NCBI GenBank assembly: GCA_011033025.1
Contig: WFMF01000198.1
Span: 124,001 to 188,000 of the forward strand
Direction of reading: 5' to 3'
Source: Beroe forskalii
Taxonomy: Eukaryota > Ctenophora > Nuda > Beroida > Beroidae
Length of the DNA stretch: 64,000 nucleotides
The notes beneath the pieces were generated by a model. That model was given only the letters and a program-made list of their open reading frames with translations, did no database searches and had not been told where the DNA came from. Every line of letters begins with the position of its first letter. Within the stretch, counting starts at the first letter, position 1. Below are positions 43,306 to 54,556 of the stretch, one piece after another. Made by a program: the position numbers and the translations under genes.

Positions 43306-44604
43306 TCAATGAAGCAGCACAACACTAACGATAAGGAACCAATTACACAAGATAGCCTTCACTGCGCCAGTGTAGTTTGCACTCAGATATTTTGCAGAAA
43401 CGACATTCTGATCAGGCACCACCATCCTCCCGGAAAAGAGAATCAAACCATTGGTTTCATCGTATATCAGGAACATGAAAGGCTGGTTGATAAGGACTTC
43501 CAATGGCTCCTCGGGATCCTGCATTGAACTCAGCTCGACCAAAACGGCAGTAGCAGCAGCTGCCTCCGTACCATTCTCATCTACAGCAATGAAGGATTGA
43601 TGGATGATACGTGACACAAAAATTCCTGGAGTGGAACTTATACCTGAAAAATCAGCCTCTGAAGGAGAAAAAGCATCAGTGATGCTGAGATGATTCTGCA
43701 AAATTTCTTTCAAGTTTTGTAATCTTGATTCAAACTTAAACTTAGGCATTGATACCTTCAAAGCTCTTGGTCTTGCAGCATCCATCCAAGTCTCAATCTC
43801 AGAGAATTGATACTTTATATTCTTTTCCACATCACTAAGTCCTGCCCGAGATTTAGGCTTAATGACAACCATACTCAGCTGGGTGCCAGAAGATTGATAT
43901 GGGAACTTGACAAGTTCCACATCGGAGTTGCTGAAGTAATCCAGAAACTTTTCAATGTGCATTGTGTCAGTCTTCACTGCATAATCCTTGTCCAAGTAGA
44001 ACTCTTCTGATGTTATTGAATTGAATGGGTAGCTCCAAGATGCTTTGAAATAGATTGTATTGAGCAGTAAAGCCTGCAGATCATTTGACAAGGAATAAAA
44101 CATGTCTATGATTTTTCCATTGGTCTTTGTTTCCACCCACTCATTGATCAAATCAACTGTTGCAGAATTATCCCCATTCTTGAAGTTAACAGCTTCTATT
44201 TCGGCACCAAAGTTGTTCTGTACAGAATTCACATACGACTGTAATGGTGAAAAGGAATGATCAACATAAATCTTGTTATTGGAATTTAGGACAAAATCTC
44301 CAGGCATTTCACTGTTTAACAATCCAAGCAAATTTTTATACTCTTCTGCCACATTATCAATGTCAGACCACCCAAAAGCTGCATCAATCTCATCCTTCGT
44401 ATTTCCATCAGCACCTTCATTCAGCATGGCTATAGCAGTGCAGATTGAGAATGGGGATATCATCGTGTTAGTATTAGAAGGCACATATTTGAGGAACTCC
44501 AGTCCAAAGGAGTTGATTGATTTGGTTATGTCAGAAGCAGTTACTTGAGCATTGAAATGAACCAATAAGTAGAAAAGCAGAGGCATAAACTTCCCAGTCT
44601 TCAT
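43306..44604 (-). CDS. Secreted serpin with hydrophobic C-terminal tail
   Basis: Intronless, 432 residues. A signal peptide (about 1-23, LLFYLLVHFNAQVTA) is followed by a full serpin fold: MISPFSICTAIAMLNEGADG, LNTIYFKASWSYPFNS, hinge DENGTEAAAATAV (345-354 for GTEAAAATAV) and FMFLIYDETNGLILFSGRM. The Ala-rich hinge with Thr at P14 and P8 indicates an inhibitory serpin that traps a protease by loop insertion. Counting from the hinge puts P1-P1' at Ser-Ser, but the loop is about five residues longer than in alpha-1-antitrypsin, so the scissile bond is uncertain. After the fold come SANYTGA and a hydrophobic end ILCNWFLIVSVVLLH, the pattern of a GPI-attachment signal. A TATA-like ATATAAAT lies about 25-30 bases upstream of the ATG. 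Confidence 0.93.
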   Translation of the reverse strand: MKTGKFMPLLFYLLVHFNAQVTASDITKSINSFGLEFLKYVPSNTNTMISPFSICTAIAMLNEGADGNTKDEIDAAFGWSDIDNVAEEYKNLLGLLNSEMPGDFVLNSNNKIYVDHSFSPLQSYVNSVQNNFGAEIEAVNFKNGDNSATVDLINEWVETKTNGKIIDMFYSLSNDLQALLLNTIYFKASWSYPFNSITSEEFYLDKDYAVKTDTMHIEKFLDYFSNSDVELVKFPYQSSGTQLSMVVIKPKSRAGLSDVEKNIKYQFSEIETWMDAARPRALKVSMPKFKFESRLQNLKEILQNHLSITDAFSPSEADFSGISSTPGIFVSRIIHQSFIAVDENGTEAAAATAVLVELSSMQDPEEPLEVLINQPFMFLIYDETNGLILFSGRMVVPDQNVVSAKYLSANYTGAVKAILCNWFLIVSVVLLH

Positions 44605-45369
44605 GGTTCTAACTTCTGAGATGATTTATATTTAATTGAAAACTATTGTTATCATATCAAACACATTGATAATGTATGATAAATACACTGAAAGAATTGT
44701 CCAGGGTCAAGGGGTACTGTCGACTACCAAATGATACATGTTATGGTGTTAGGTCTTAAGTGGTTAGTGCTTTAGTGGTCCATTATTGAATAGCATCTCA
44801 AATCTTTAACAGAAATTAAAGTATGATATGATTGTAAGGAACAACATTTTTGGACATCGAAAGCAGGGATTCACTACTATAACACTGTCAAAATTTAAGG
44901 GAAAGTAATTAATATCAAGCTGATATCTATAATGCTACTCAAGTACTCACATAAGTACAATTTTCAAGTGTGCTGCATGCAAAAATAATGAGGATGAAGT
45001 TTATACTTCTATAAAATATATGTATGTACTATTTGAGGTAAACTGATTATAATCATATCTTTTCCCATCATGCATTACTTATAGTTAGAAATTGCAATTT
45101 TAAACCTGTCAGGATATACTTCAGTCATTCCTATAACGATTTGATGCAATTACCTTTATTTTCAGTTTATATATTATTATATTATTGATGACTATTGGTT
45201 CACCACTCCCCTAGGAAGTACTGATATTTATGAGATAGTTCCAGATAAATTAGTATCAAAGATAACCAATATGACTGCATTTTTAGCCAAAAACTTAGAT
45301 TATGTACTATTAATATACCACATTGTATCATATGAGTTGGAAGGATTAATTAGGGGATCAATATTGTGA
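44605..45369. other. Spacer between serpin and TMEM18
   Basis: Serpin upstream region and TMEM18 3' flank. No additional gene or notable repeat was seen. Confidence 0.5.
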
Positions 45370-46142
45370 TCATTTGTCTTTTTTCTGGCTTGCTGCATGT
45401 CGGATTTGCTGCCTCTTAAGGTCGACCATTAATGTCCATGATTGTAACAACCAAGATATCTGGAATAATCAATTATTAGCTGGGACTTTGTGAGCAATTT
45501 TCTGACTAAAATCAAGTACAAATCAATAACAGCAAAATTGATTTTCAGAACAGGATATAACAGGTCATGTTACAAGTTCAAGAATACATGTAATGTGATA
45601 TGTTGAACTCACAATAAAGAAGATACAGTTGAAAGCACATGGCAGCAACAGTATGAGAGTAATAAACAGTCCATCACTATCAAAGTATTGATCTTTTGCA
45701 AACTGAGTATAGTTCTGAGCTGCAAGAGTGTTGAGGCTTTGTGCAAAGTACATGATGACAAGAAGAGATAAGAATATTATGACTGAGAAGAGGTGAAGGT
45801 TGGCACGGTGAGATATGATGACAAAGCAGAACACTAATGCATGGAACATCTGAACCCCAATCAGCCAAAACTCAGTCCAATCAGTCTGAAATGTAAAGGT
45901 TATCTTTGAAATCATGAATCATAGCACCTACCTAAATTTAATGCCTATGGATTGAATGCCTAAATGAGTATAGAGATCAAGGGAAAATTATTTTGACTGA
46001 TATCTTATAGTCATATCCTCCATCATGCTTTCTATAGGCACAATAATAAATAACAAAAGATATATATTGGGGTACCAACTTCCTGAAGAATATTCCACAC
46101 CATCTTTTGAGCATCTTCAATATCTTGGAAATCAGCAGTCAT
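45370..46142 (-). CDS. TMEM18: TMEM18, three-exon membrane protein
   Basis: Exons in order: 46080-46142, 45613-45885 and 45370-45459, all joining in phase 0 for 141 residues (human 140). The start is MTADFQDIEDAQKMVW. The family signature QTDWTEFWLIGVQMFHAL spans the exon 1/2 neighbourhood, then HLFSVIIFLSLLVIMYFAQSL, the motif FAKDQYFDSDGLFI and a third membrane segment. The end is basic (MVDLKRQQIRHAASQKKDK), as in the family. TMEM18 is a small nuclear-envelope membrane protein in vertebrates, with a proposed DNA-binding C terminus; its biochemical role is unsettled. The exon 1 donor is GTTGGT, weaker than usual, but it preserves the QE-TDWTE join. Confidence 0.93.
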
Positions 46143-46534
46143 ATCCTATTTGAAATGAGAAGTTTAATAAGGTGAGATATTTATATAAGCATCATGAGCA
46201 ACCAATTGTATACATTGGTAGAATATAAAATATCAAAACCAATGTTTATATATAAACCAATTATTATGTCTTGTTTTGATTATAATTTATACCTATACTT
46301 TATGCATGCTGTTATGGATAGAGTGGTTTTGAAATGGTAAGGACTAAATTCAATGAAACTATGAAATTAGACTTAACTTCACTTTATCAGTGGTTGTAAG
46401 ATTAAAATATGAATTTAAAGATATATGAAACAATAATTTGATTAACTTTTTTATTATGCCTATGGCCATTTGGTAAACCAAGCAGTTCATAGAATTAAAA
46501 CAAAACCTAGTTTCAGAAGTTCATGAAAGTGGAA
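46143..46534. other. TMEM18 upstream region
   Basis: AT-rich 5' flank of TMEM18 up to the Gag-like relic. No gene or recognisable promoter element beyond AT-rich tracts. Confidence 0.4.
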
Positions 46535-47912
46535 TCAAATAATTCCACTTTGGTGCACTTGACAATCAACAAATGTTCCTATTTTTAAACAAGGTGACTT
46601 TTGGACGATTATCCTTCTTTGGCCTTTTACTTCATTTGAATTTATTTTCTGTATCCTTAACCTAGAATTGACTAAGTATGCCCAGGTCATTCCCAATGCT
46701 GGCATCATACCAGTTGATGGATTCTCAGTTGCTTGATTCAGAACCACCACAAGCAAATTATGATGATGTGCCAGATACGGAGTTGGGCACACCTTCAGAC
46801 TGTGGTCTGAACCTTGGCAGCACAAGCATTTCAAGTAACACTCCACAGCCTTCTGGTCGGGTTTGATGCAGGATCTACATAACATGACTCCTTTTCTTTC
46901 CCTTGTCCTCAAAACTTCTTGCTTGAGAAGAAGCAATCATTCTCATAGTCTTCCTCATCACTTTGACTATAGCAGGACCTTTTTCAATCAATGTTTTTCT
47001 GCATTTCATTGAATGGTTCTGTCAGTCTTTTTGCCCATTCAGGTAGCTGCTCTGAAGCAACAAAGGTAAACACCTTCTCATGCTCCACTGACACTGATTG
47101 GCTCTGTTTAATTCCCTTACTCAATATTTGAAGCTATCTTCTTGTACAACTAAATTGCCTCATTCTCAGTAATGCCCTCTTCAATCATGTCCTTATTATC
47201 ATCAAACAATTTCCTGCCTCTTGGACACACTAACAGGTATCTCAACATAACCATATAAGCACAAACTCCAGCTTTTTCCCCATTGTGAAACAGTTCAAAG
47301 AAGAAGGACTTGTAGTCTGACTGAGAAAGTTTTACTTGGTCATATCGCTGTAGCAGTACTAACTTATATGGTTCCCCATCACGTAGAACCTCCAACTCAT
47401 CAAGTGCTTCTTTGATGTTTGGTTTTTGAGCTGCAATCTCTATCATAGCTCTTTCACCAGTCAGTGGTGTAGTGGTATCGAGTTGAGCACAGTGGTATCG
47501 AGTTGAGCACAGGATCTAAAGATCCTGGGTTCGATTCCCGGCCAGCACCACTGAGCTAAGGGTGAGAGATTCATCTTGAGCCTATGCAGCCCCACAGTTC
47601 ACTCAGCCGAGTGAACAGGAAACTGTGTGGGTGGGTTAAATGAGGAGCTGCCCATTGCAGCCAAGTCTCGGGTGAAGAAAGTATGGATTACACTTCCTTA
47701 ACTGTCACTGGCTTCATTTCACTTGAATCCTTGGATTCCTGTCATTGGCCTACGGCTGTTGGAATAGAAGTAAAACCTTCAAAAAAAACAGCATATACAG
47801 GAAACAAGTTTTTACCATTGGTAAGTAAAGCTGTTGTTGCTGTGTGCTTTTTACCCCATGTCTGAACTTTTTCGTCCTTTCCAAGGGCAGGAACCGCTTG
47901 AGTGGCAGACAT
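46535..47912 (-). pseudogene. Decayed Gag-like protein of an LTR-type retroelement
   Basis: Reading the minus strand: an N-terminal piece from 47912 (MSATQAVPALGKDEK..FEGFTSIPT) breaks at about 47750. A SINE follows, then MIEIAAQKPNIKEALDELEV to YKSFFFELFHNGEKAG (47446-47150). A third frame after that has a double zinc-knuckle-like cluster CRSCIKPDQ..EC..KCLCCQGSDHS..CP (46535-46936), resembling BEL/Pao Gag knuckles. Stops and frameshifts separate the parts. No protease or reverse transcriptase follows before TMEM18. The family assignment rests on the knuckle pattern only. A relic of the N-terminal part lies at 23455-23540. Confidence 0.45.
47464..47690 (+). mobile_element. tRNA-derived SINE nested in the Gag-like relic
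   Basis: The head resembles a tRNA with Pol III promoter boxes: A-box-like TGGTGTAGTGGTATCGAG and a perfect B box GGTTCGATTCC ending GGCCAGCACCA. The A-box side carries a 22-base tandem duplication (AGTGGTATCGAGTTGAGCAC twice), and the anticodon-arm region GGATCTAAAGATCC is a palindrome, so it is unlikely to be a working tRNA. A non-tRNA body with a hairpin (CTCAGCCGAGTGAAC) extends to about 47690. It splits the Gag-like coding sequence. Confidence 0.65.
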
Positions 47913-48260
47913 TTTTAGATGGTTTGAGGAAGTTATATCAGAAGGAAACGACGATATAGATCATGAAATAGTAACTTCCTATAAATAACAGGGTTAGAAC
48001 AATATCATCAATATAAATAGGTATGCTGAGGTAAGATATAAGTAATCTAGAGGAGAGGGGTCATCCTGAAGTAATATAAGGCAATAAATGTCCCCTGATA
48101 GATCACTTAATTATTCTTGACCACCCTAGATAAGTGACAACTTAATTGATATTTTCAATTTCATGTTTAATAATGTAGTTGGGTTTTAAGAAGAGCTGGA
48201 TTGTGAAAATGAACAGTGATGAGTGAACACTAACCAAACCATACTTCCATAGGTTTAGTC

Positions 48261-51200
48261 ATGGCCATGAGTGACTCTCAGCAAAAGCGAGAAGCAGTTG
48301 TTGAGGATTTCAGAACAATAAGACTGTCTAATGGGCGAAATCTCACTGAGGATACACCTCAAACTGCAGTTTCACCATGGAACTATCCAACCACTCGATC
48401 TTGTGGATTCTCACAGGTAACAAAGTCAAGTGATAGATTGGTGCATATTTTCATGTGTCATGTGATAATAACCTATTTGAGTATTTAGATAAAGTATGAC
48501 TTATTCCTACTTTTTCTGACTTTTTCTTCTCATCCCTTGATTCTTTGACTATTGAAATTAGGGGGTGTGAGTGAGTATGTCTATTGTCTGAGTATGTGTG
48601 TTTTTAAAATTTTACTCCTGAGAGCACTGCCATGGTTTTTGTTCATTTTTTATGATTCAATGTTTGGCCATGGGCCATATTTTTTCCTGTTCCCAATCGC
48701 GTTTTTGTTTTACAAAAAGGCATTGAGAAAAGGTTAGCAGAGATCGTGTTTTGTGGGGGTTGTGTGTATACTACCTTTACGCGTACTGTTAAATCTGAAA
48801 TAGGTGGTGGTGCTGCGCGCGACCAAATTTGGTCGTATGTACGTACGTATGCATGCTCTATTTTCAAGCATCCAACTGCTCCTTTATAATATCACTCGCG
48901 CCAATATACCTTGGTGTAGTGGCATCCTGTGCCGTACAGTGTGCACTGCAGCTAGCTTACAGGTATTCCGGTTCAATGCTCTGTTCATCCTAATGTTGAA
49001 ACTTGGAAATTGATTCTTTTTCAAAAACTTCATCATTCTTCAATTTCATCAAACTTTTCAATGATAAGAGGTGCATGAATGACTTTAGATTTTCTTGGAA
49101 TTCTCCATCAAATTTTGATTGAGTTTCAATCACATTATCATTTTTCTTTTAGCAGGAGACAACTGACAATGAGCAATTTGAGTTCGATCAATGATGATTG
49201 ACCTTCGCTGAGGAAAGTTATACGAGATGAAAATTGGTCCTGGTACCTCATGAATTTACGATATCTGAATCTTCAATCTTGGCTAGTAATCCTTCTCTTT
49301 ATCTTCAAGTTGGCACAGTTGATCATAAAATTACAAATTTCGACGCCCAGGAAGAACATTGCATTTGGTTGAATATCAAAAGTCGGCATGAGCAATCCTC
49401 GATCTAGTTATTATTTGAAAGTGAGCTCTGGCCTCTTACTGTGATATCTGAGCAACATAAAACCAAACTTGAAACTGCAGAAACTTGTAAGGACAGAAAA
49501 TAATGTGATTTCGTATGATATAATTTTATTGCCATCAATGGAAACGCTTGATATTGCGCAACGCTTGATGTGGGCAGTGGCACGAGACGTCACACAAAAC
49601 TCAAAAGGAAACAACCAAGAATGAACGCGTACGCGTGCAAACAGAACATGGCAGGTGTTGAATTAATTTGCGCGCGCAATAAGATGCACGTGCGATTTGT
49701 GATCACGTACGACCTTTATTGTTTCATGAAATTAAAGCGCTCGCTCAGCTTAAAGAAAACGATCGCAATTATTGTTTTCAGTTTATACTTACGAATGGAT
49801 ATTTATGAACTTGATTCCATTATGTTAGTATTGCGATGTGACACTTGATAAAAGAAGCGTTTCATGGTAAACTCACCATGTCAATTGTCGGTAAATAAGA
49901 CGTACAACGGTCGACGATCAAATGGCGGCGTATTTAATACCATCCCAAGGGAACAGGAAATTAAGCGCCTGCATACGGGAACAACGGGCACAAGAAATGT
50001 GCCGGCAGGCGCAATTCTTGTTTATTCTAATTTGATTACCTACCTATATGTGTATAAGGTATTATGGTAGGTAAAAGTTAATCACCTTCTGACTAACTGA
50101 TCATCAGTTGGTAGTGTAATTCATCTCCCCTAGGACCAACTTAAGAACTATGATGACAGTGATGCTGAGTCCCATGGATCTGAAGAAGAGGTCCTGGAAA
50201 ATGCTGGAGTTTGGAATGTTGAGGAAGCTCACAGGATTCTGCGGGATAAGATGAAAAAACTACAGAAGCTCTACACGCTCCAGATGAAGCACCTTCACAT
50301 GGAGTACAAGTGTCAGAGAAGGAAGTACCTCGTGGAGAAAGCTCAGTGTTTGAGCAGGGTCAAACATTCAAATCAGCAAATTCCACCTCAGAAACCCATT
50401 TATCAGGATTACAAGGTTTGATCAAATAAACTTAATAAGCAGTTGCATGTCAACTCTGGTAAAATAAGATACCGGCTGGGCCAAAAAGAACGTTACAAAA
50501 GTTACACACCGTAACTTTGGTTGTGTTTGGAGTTTCTTAATGAAACTTGGGGTTGTCATAGGTATGTACAATACAATTTTGCACCAAAAATTGAAATGTC
50601 TACCTCCAAAAGTGTCCGAGTTATCAACGAAAAACCGGTTTATTTGCCAAACCTATCTCAGCTTCTGGGACTCAAAATTTTAGCTACTCCATGATCATTT
50701 TGACCACATATTGCCCGAAATCTCCTGATAGTTTCATCAAGATTGCTCAAAAAACCTCGGAGATATGGGCCTTTTCTATCGAAAAAGTGTATGTATATAG
50801 CACAATTAAAGGGTACATTATGCAAGTTTGCATAGTTTACATGTCCAAATATGGAGATATTTCATCTGCAGAGTTTGCTAAAGCTTGCATATAATACACA
50901 CTTTTTTGCGATACAAACCGGTTTTTCGTTGATAACTCGGACACTTTTTGAGGTAGGCATTTTGAGGTAGACATTTTTGGTACAAAATTGCTTCGTACAT
51001 CTTACTACTTATTTTTTTTTTTTTTTTTATTTACTACTTATAATTCTTCCTCATATATAAATAAATAAATATAATCTGTCTGTCCGGTTTATGATTTCTG
51101 TCTGTCTGGTGGCTTATATATAGCCACAGATTTTTCTGACACCACCCAAGCATGCCGATGATCGGAATGTTCATACCAGAGTACCAGTGACGTTTGACAC

Positions 51201-53548
51201 CACCTGACATGTAGAGATATAGACATCACATAGGAGTAGAACACACCGATTAAAATATGGCCTCATCACTGATTAAAGAACTACAGTACTGCATTATACT
51301 GTATGAATTGCTGAAGCCGAAAAAAATTAGAACGGTGGCCGGAGGCCACGGGCCCTGCTGGTACCTATAATATCCAAAAGTTTCATTAAGAAACTCCAAA
51401 CACAACCAAAGTTACAGTGCATTACTTTTGTAACGTTCTTTTTGGCCCGCCCGGTATAATCAAAATTATTCAGTTATTATCTTATTGTGTTGTAATTAGG
51501 CTCTTACTTCAGTATGTATCAACAACCCGCCCCACTTTTCTCACCCTAGATCCACCCCTGCCAGCTGCCTATTCCCATACAGTATTCAGTATCCAAAAAA
51601 TAAAAATTAAATCCCCATTGTGCAGCCCACTTGCTTCACTCGCAAAAATTTTGCCTATTTCGTGGTCCACTCGCTTTGCTTGCGAAATTTTACTTAACTT
51701 TGCCAGCGAAGTGAGCAGGCCTCATCAGACTTGGCTCTTTTTTAATGATCATAATCAAGCAAAAGCAATTATTCTGAAAAAGCACGAATAGTCGATCAAA
51801 TTCATGTAGACTTCTTGATTTCGAATCCCTACTGTCCTTCTTTCTTAGACCAATTGAGTAACATCACAACATCCTGTTGAAGGCCGAAATTTTCAAGGTT
51901 TTTCGCATCTAAATCAATTTAAGTTTGTTCTCTTTGAGTCCTTACTCCTTGGGAATGTGCTCAAAATGGTTTCTCTATTGAGGGATGATGCCTGTGCTAA
52001 TCTGAATTTTGATCCAATGAGACACAACAATGATGATTTGAAACATATGTTTACTTGTTTAGTTTTAAAATCATGTAACTAGAATCAAGGACATTATATT
52101 GATAGGTCATGAGATAGTATCAATCAATGTCATTATAGTAATTAGTAATCAGTTATAAAAAAGTAATAATATTATCAATCATCATAATATAAATATACAA
52201 CAATCTCCCTGAAAATCATTAAGTAAGAATTCAATTGGATGTTTGTTTAATATTCAATATCGCTCAACTGGGCGCGACACAAGACCATATCGAGTAACAT
52301 AAACATCATCATGATTACCAATACTTATCAGTATCACCTTGATGTTAGATTTTCATTGTCAACATTCATTCCACTTGAATTAAACTCATCCATCCTTATC
52401 AACAGTTAATTCATGATCATTAACATTATCAACAATCCTCCACCCTCAACATTTAATTCCTGGCCAAGAGCCACATTGTCTCCAGGTTGGATTGTCATCT
52501 TTTTGATTGACAAATTGGGAACCTTTGCAACCAGATTTTGTGGTTTACATTCACCAATTGGGGCTAGATCACGGGTGACACAGTCTTCTCTGTCCAATTA
52601 TCCCATTATGGAGTTTCACTCGTCCATAATTGGCGTTTGCATCTGTGATTGACAATATTAAATTTCAGGTATACTCCTCAAAGCAGCTTTCTCGAGAGCT
52701 CTTGATAAAGGCAAAGACAAAGACAATGCCTTAGAATTATTGCAAGAAACGAGGGCTTGATGCTGTCTTGTACAAGAGACAACAGGTATTTCAGTATACT
52801 AGATGCTTCCGATTTGATTCTTAAGAAATACTTAAACTTATAGAATATTTGATTTGATATCACAACTATGAAGACCCTGTTAATGAATAATTTTTGTCAC
52901 GAGATTTGGAACATGTAATAGGTAGTACTTTATAATTTCATAGACTTGAACCTTGTTGTATAACTTCCCTTCATTTCATCCTATTTCGATGTATTATAGA
53001 AGTTATGAATATTATATGGATTGTGAGGGTATCATCTTATCAGGCGAGGAAGCAGCAGCAAGCACTATCGATGTATAACAAGGCTGATCCTAGGGCTGCC
53101 GGTCAGGAGCTAAACAAGCTGAATAACATGCTGCACCTATCTTCATCTTCTGCACAGTTCATGCAGGTAAAAAGATCCAGCGTAAGTTGCAATTATTGAA
53201 AAATATGAGCAAATTTAACCCCACTTCCGAAGTTTTATAAAGAAAAGTATGCATTTCAAAAATTGTTGAAAATCAAAGTCATGAAAGTGAATGCTGAACC
53301 CCACGTAACTGTTTTCATGAGAATTAGACCTGTGATTTCAGCAAACAATTCCTCCCGCAGCTTCACCGAGAAGAGGAGTTGTTGACGACTAAGAAAGAGA
53401 TCTCGGAGCACAAGGCAACCCTCGCTAAGACATCTTCTGAGCACGGTGTGGGGTTGGGCCGGTGTAGGAACTGTGACGAGGTTTCCCTGCCTCTCACTCT
53501 CTTCTGCAGGGCTCACATCGCACAGGAGCCCAGACAACTCATGTACAG
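48261..53548 (+). CDS. KANSL2: KANSL2 (NSL complex subunit 2), partial: five internal exons
   Basis: Exons: 48261-48416 (probably internal, start at ATG only by default), 50134-50415, 52669-52785, 53044-53166 and 53361-53548. The second exon matches the family block NAGVWNVEEAHRIL..DKMKKLQKLYTLQMKHLHMEY..RRKYL. The third has NYCKKRGLDAVLYKRQQ. The fifth has the second Cys/His domain, CRNCDEVSLPLTLFCRAHI. KANSL2 is a scaffold of the KAT8/MOF acetyltransferase NSL complex in the nucleus. The N-terminal zinc domain and everything after exon 5 are missing. Exon 3 contains an in-frame TAG at 52732-52734 unless the acceptor is that TAG itself. Exon 5 ends inside the first unit of the 50-bp array. 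Confidence 0.8.
48417..50133 (+). other. KANSL2 intron 1
   Basis: Contains a CG-rich patch around 48810-48860 (GCTGCGCGCGACCAAATTT, related to the R1 core) and an inverted fragment of the R1 left end at 49957-50021 (AAGCGCCTGCAT..GGCAGGCGCAATTCTT). No other feature is supported. Confidence 0.5.
50472..51454. mobile_element. Foldback MITE-like element in KANSL2 intron 2
   Basis: Long terminal inverted repeats: GGCCAAAAAGAACGTTACAA at the left (50482) is inverted at the right end, and arms continue with TTTGGTTGTGTTTGGAGTTTC. TA flanks both ends (50470-50471 and 51455-51456). Internal text (GGTACATTATGCAAGTTTGC, AAACCGGTTTTTCGTTGATA) matches the 5148-5911 element, so they form one family. A stretch at about 51010-51355 with a T run and TCTGTCTGTCCGG may be a nested insertion. 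Confidence 0.75.
51455..52668. other. Rest of KANSL2 intron 2
   Basis: At 51640-51720 hairpin-prone phrases CACTCGCAAAAATTTTG and CACTCGCTTTGCTTGCGAAA resemble the modules near 30 kb. Otherwise AT-rich with no gene. Confidence 0.4.
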
Positions 53549-54556
53549 GTGGGTTACTGGTGCCCAGACAACTCATGTACAGGTGGGTTACTGGTGCTCA
53601 TCTTACTGCGTGCCCAGACAACTCATGTACAGGTGGGTTACTGGTGCTCATCTTACTGCGTGCCCAGACAACTCATGTACAGGTGGGTTACTGGTGCCCA
53701 GACAACTCATGTACAGGTGGGTTACTGGTGCTCATCTTACTGCGTGCCCAGACAACTCATGTACAGGTGGGTTACTGGTGCTCATCTTACTGCGTGCCCA
53801 GACAACTCATGTACAGGTGGGTTACTGCGTGCCCAGACAACTCATGTACAGGTGGGTTACTGGTGCTCATCTTACTGCGTGCCCAGACAACTCATGTACA
53901 GGTGGGTTACTGGTGCTCATCTTACTGCGTGCCCAGACAACTCATGTACAGGTGGGCTCATCTTACTGCGTGCCAGACATCTCATGTACAGGTGGGTTAC
54001 TGGTGCCCATCTTACTGCGTGCCCAGACAACTCATGTACAGGGGGTATTGGTGCTCATCTTACTGCGTGCCCAACAACTCATGTACAGGTGGGTTACTGG
54101 TGCTCATCTTACTGCGTGCCAGACAACTCATGTTCCAGGTGGGTTACTGGTGTCATCACTCATTCCCGGTGGGTTCGGGTGCTCATCTTCTGCGTGCCCA
54201 GACAACTCATGCGGTGGGGGTTCTGGTGCTCATCTTCTGGGTTTCCCCCAAAAACATGTCAGGTGGGTTTTTCTTCTTACTGGTCCCCAAACCCGGGGGG
54301 GTTACTGGTGCTCATCTTACTGGTGCCCAGACAATCATGCAGGTGGGTTACTGGTGCTACTTACTGCGTGCCCAGTCTGCGGGGGTTCGGTGCTCATCTT
54401 ACTGGTGCCCCCACAACTCATTCAGGTGGGTTACTGGTGCTCATCTTACTGCGTGCCCAGACAACTCATGTACAGGTGGGTTCTGGTCTCATCTTACTCG
54501 TGCCCAGACAACTCGTTACAGGTGGGTTACTGGTGCCCTCCCCCTCTTTCTGGGCA
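53529..54556. repeat. 50-bp minisatellite carrying the KANSL2 exon 5 donor
   Basis: The unit starts CCCAGACAACTCATGTACAG and continues GTGGGTTACTGGTGCTCATC, then TTACTGCGTG. The first unit is the real end of exon 5 plus the start of intron 5. Each later unit repeats the donor CAG|GTGGGT and also offers an acceptor-like TTACTGCGTGCCCAG, bounding a 15-base segment. Units are regular to about 54150; from there to 54540 many single-base losses and altered units occur, a pattern typical either of old decay or of poor consensus sequence. No stops occur in any plus frame. Confidence 0.9.

Noticed and set aside
47464..47536. Functional tRNA gene
   Set aside because: The duplicated A-box region, the palindromic anticodon arm with a non-standard loop and the SINE-like body downstream argue against a working tRNA.
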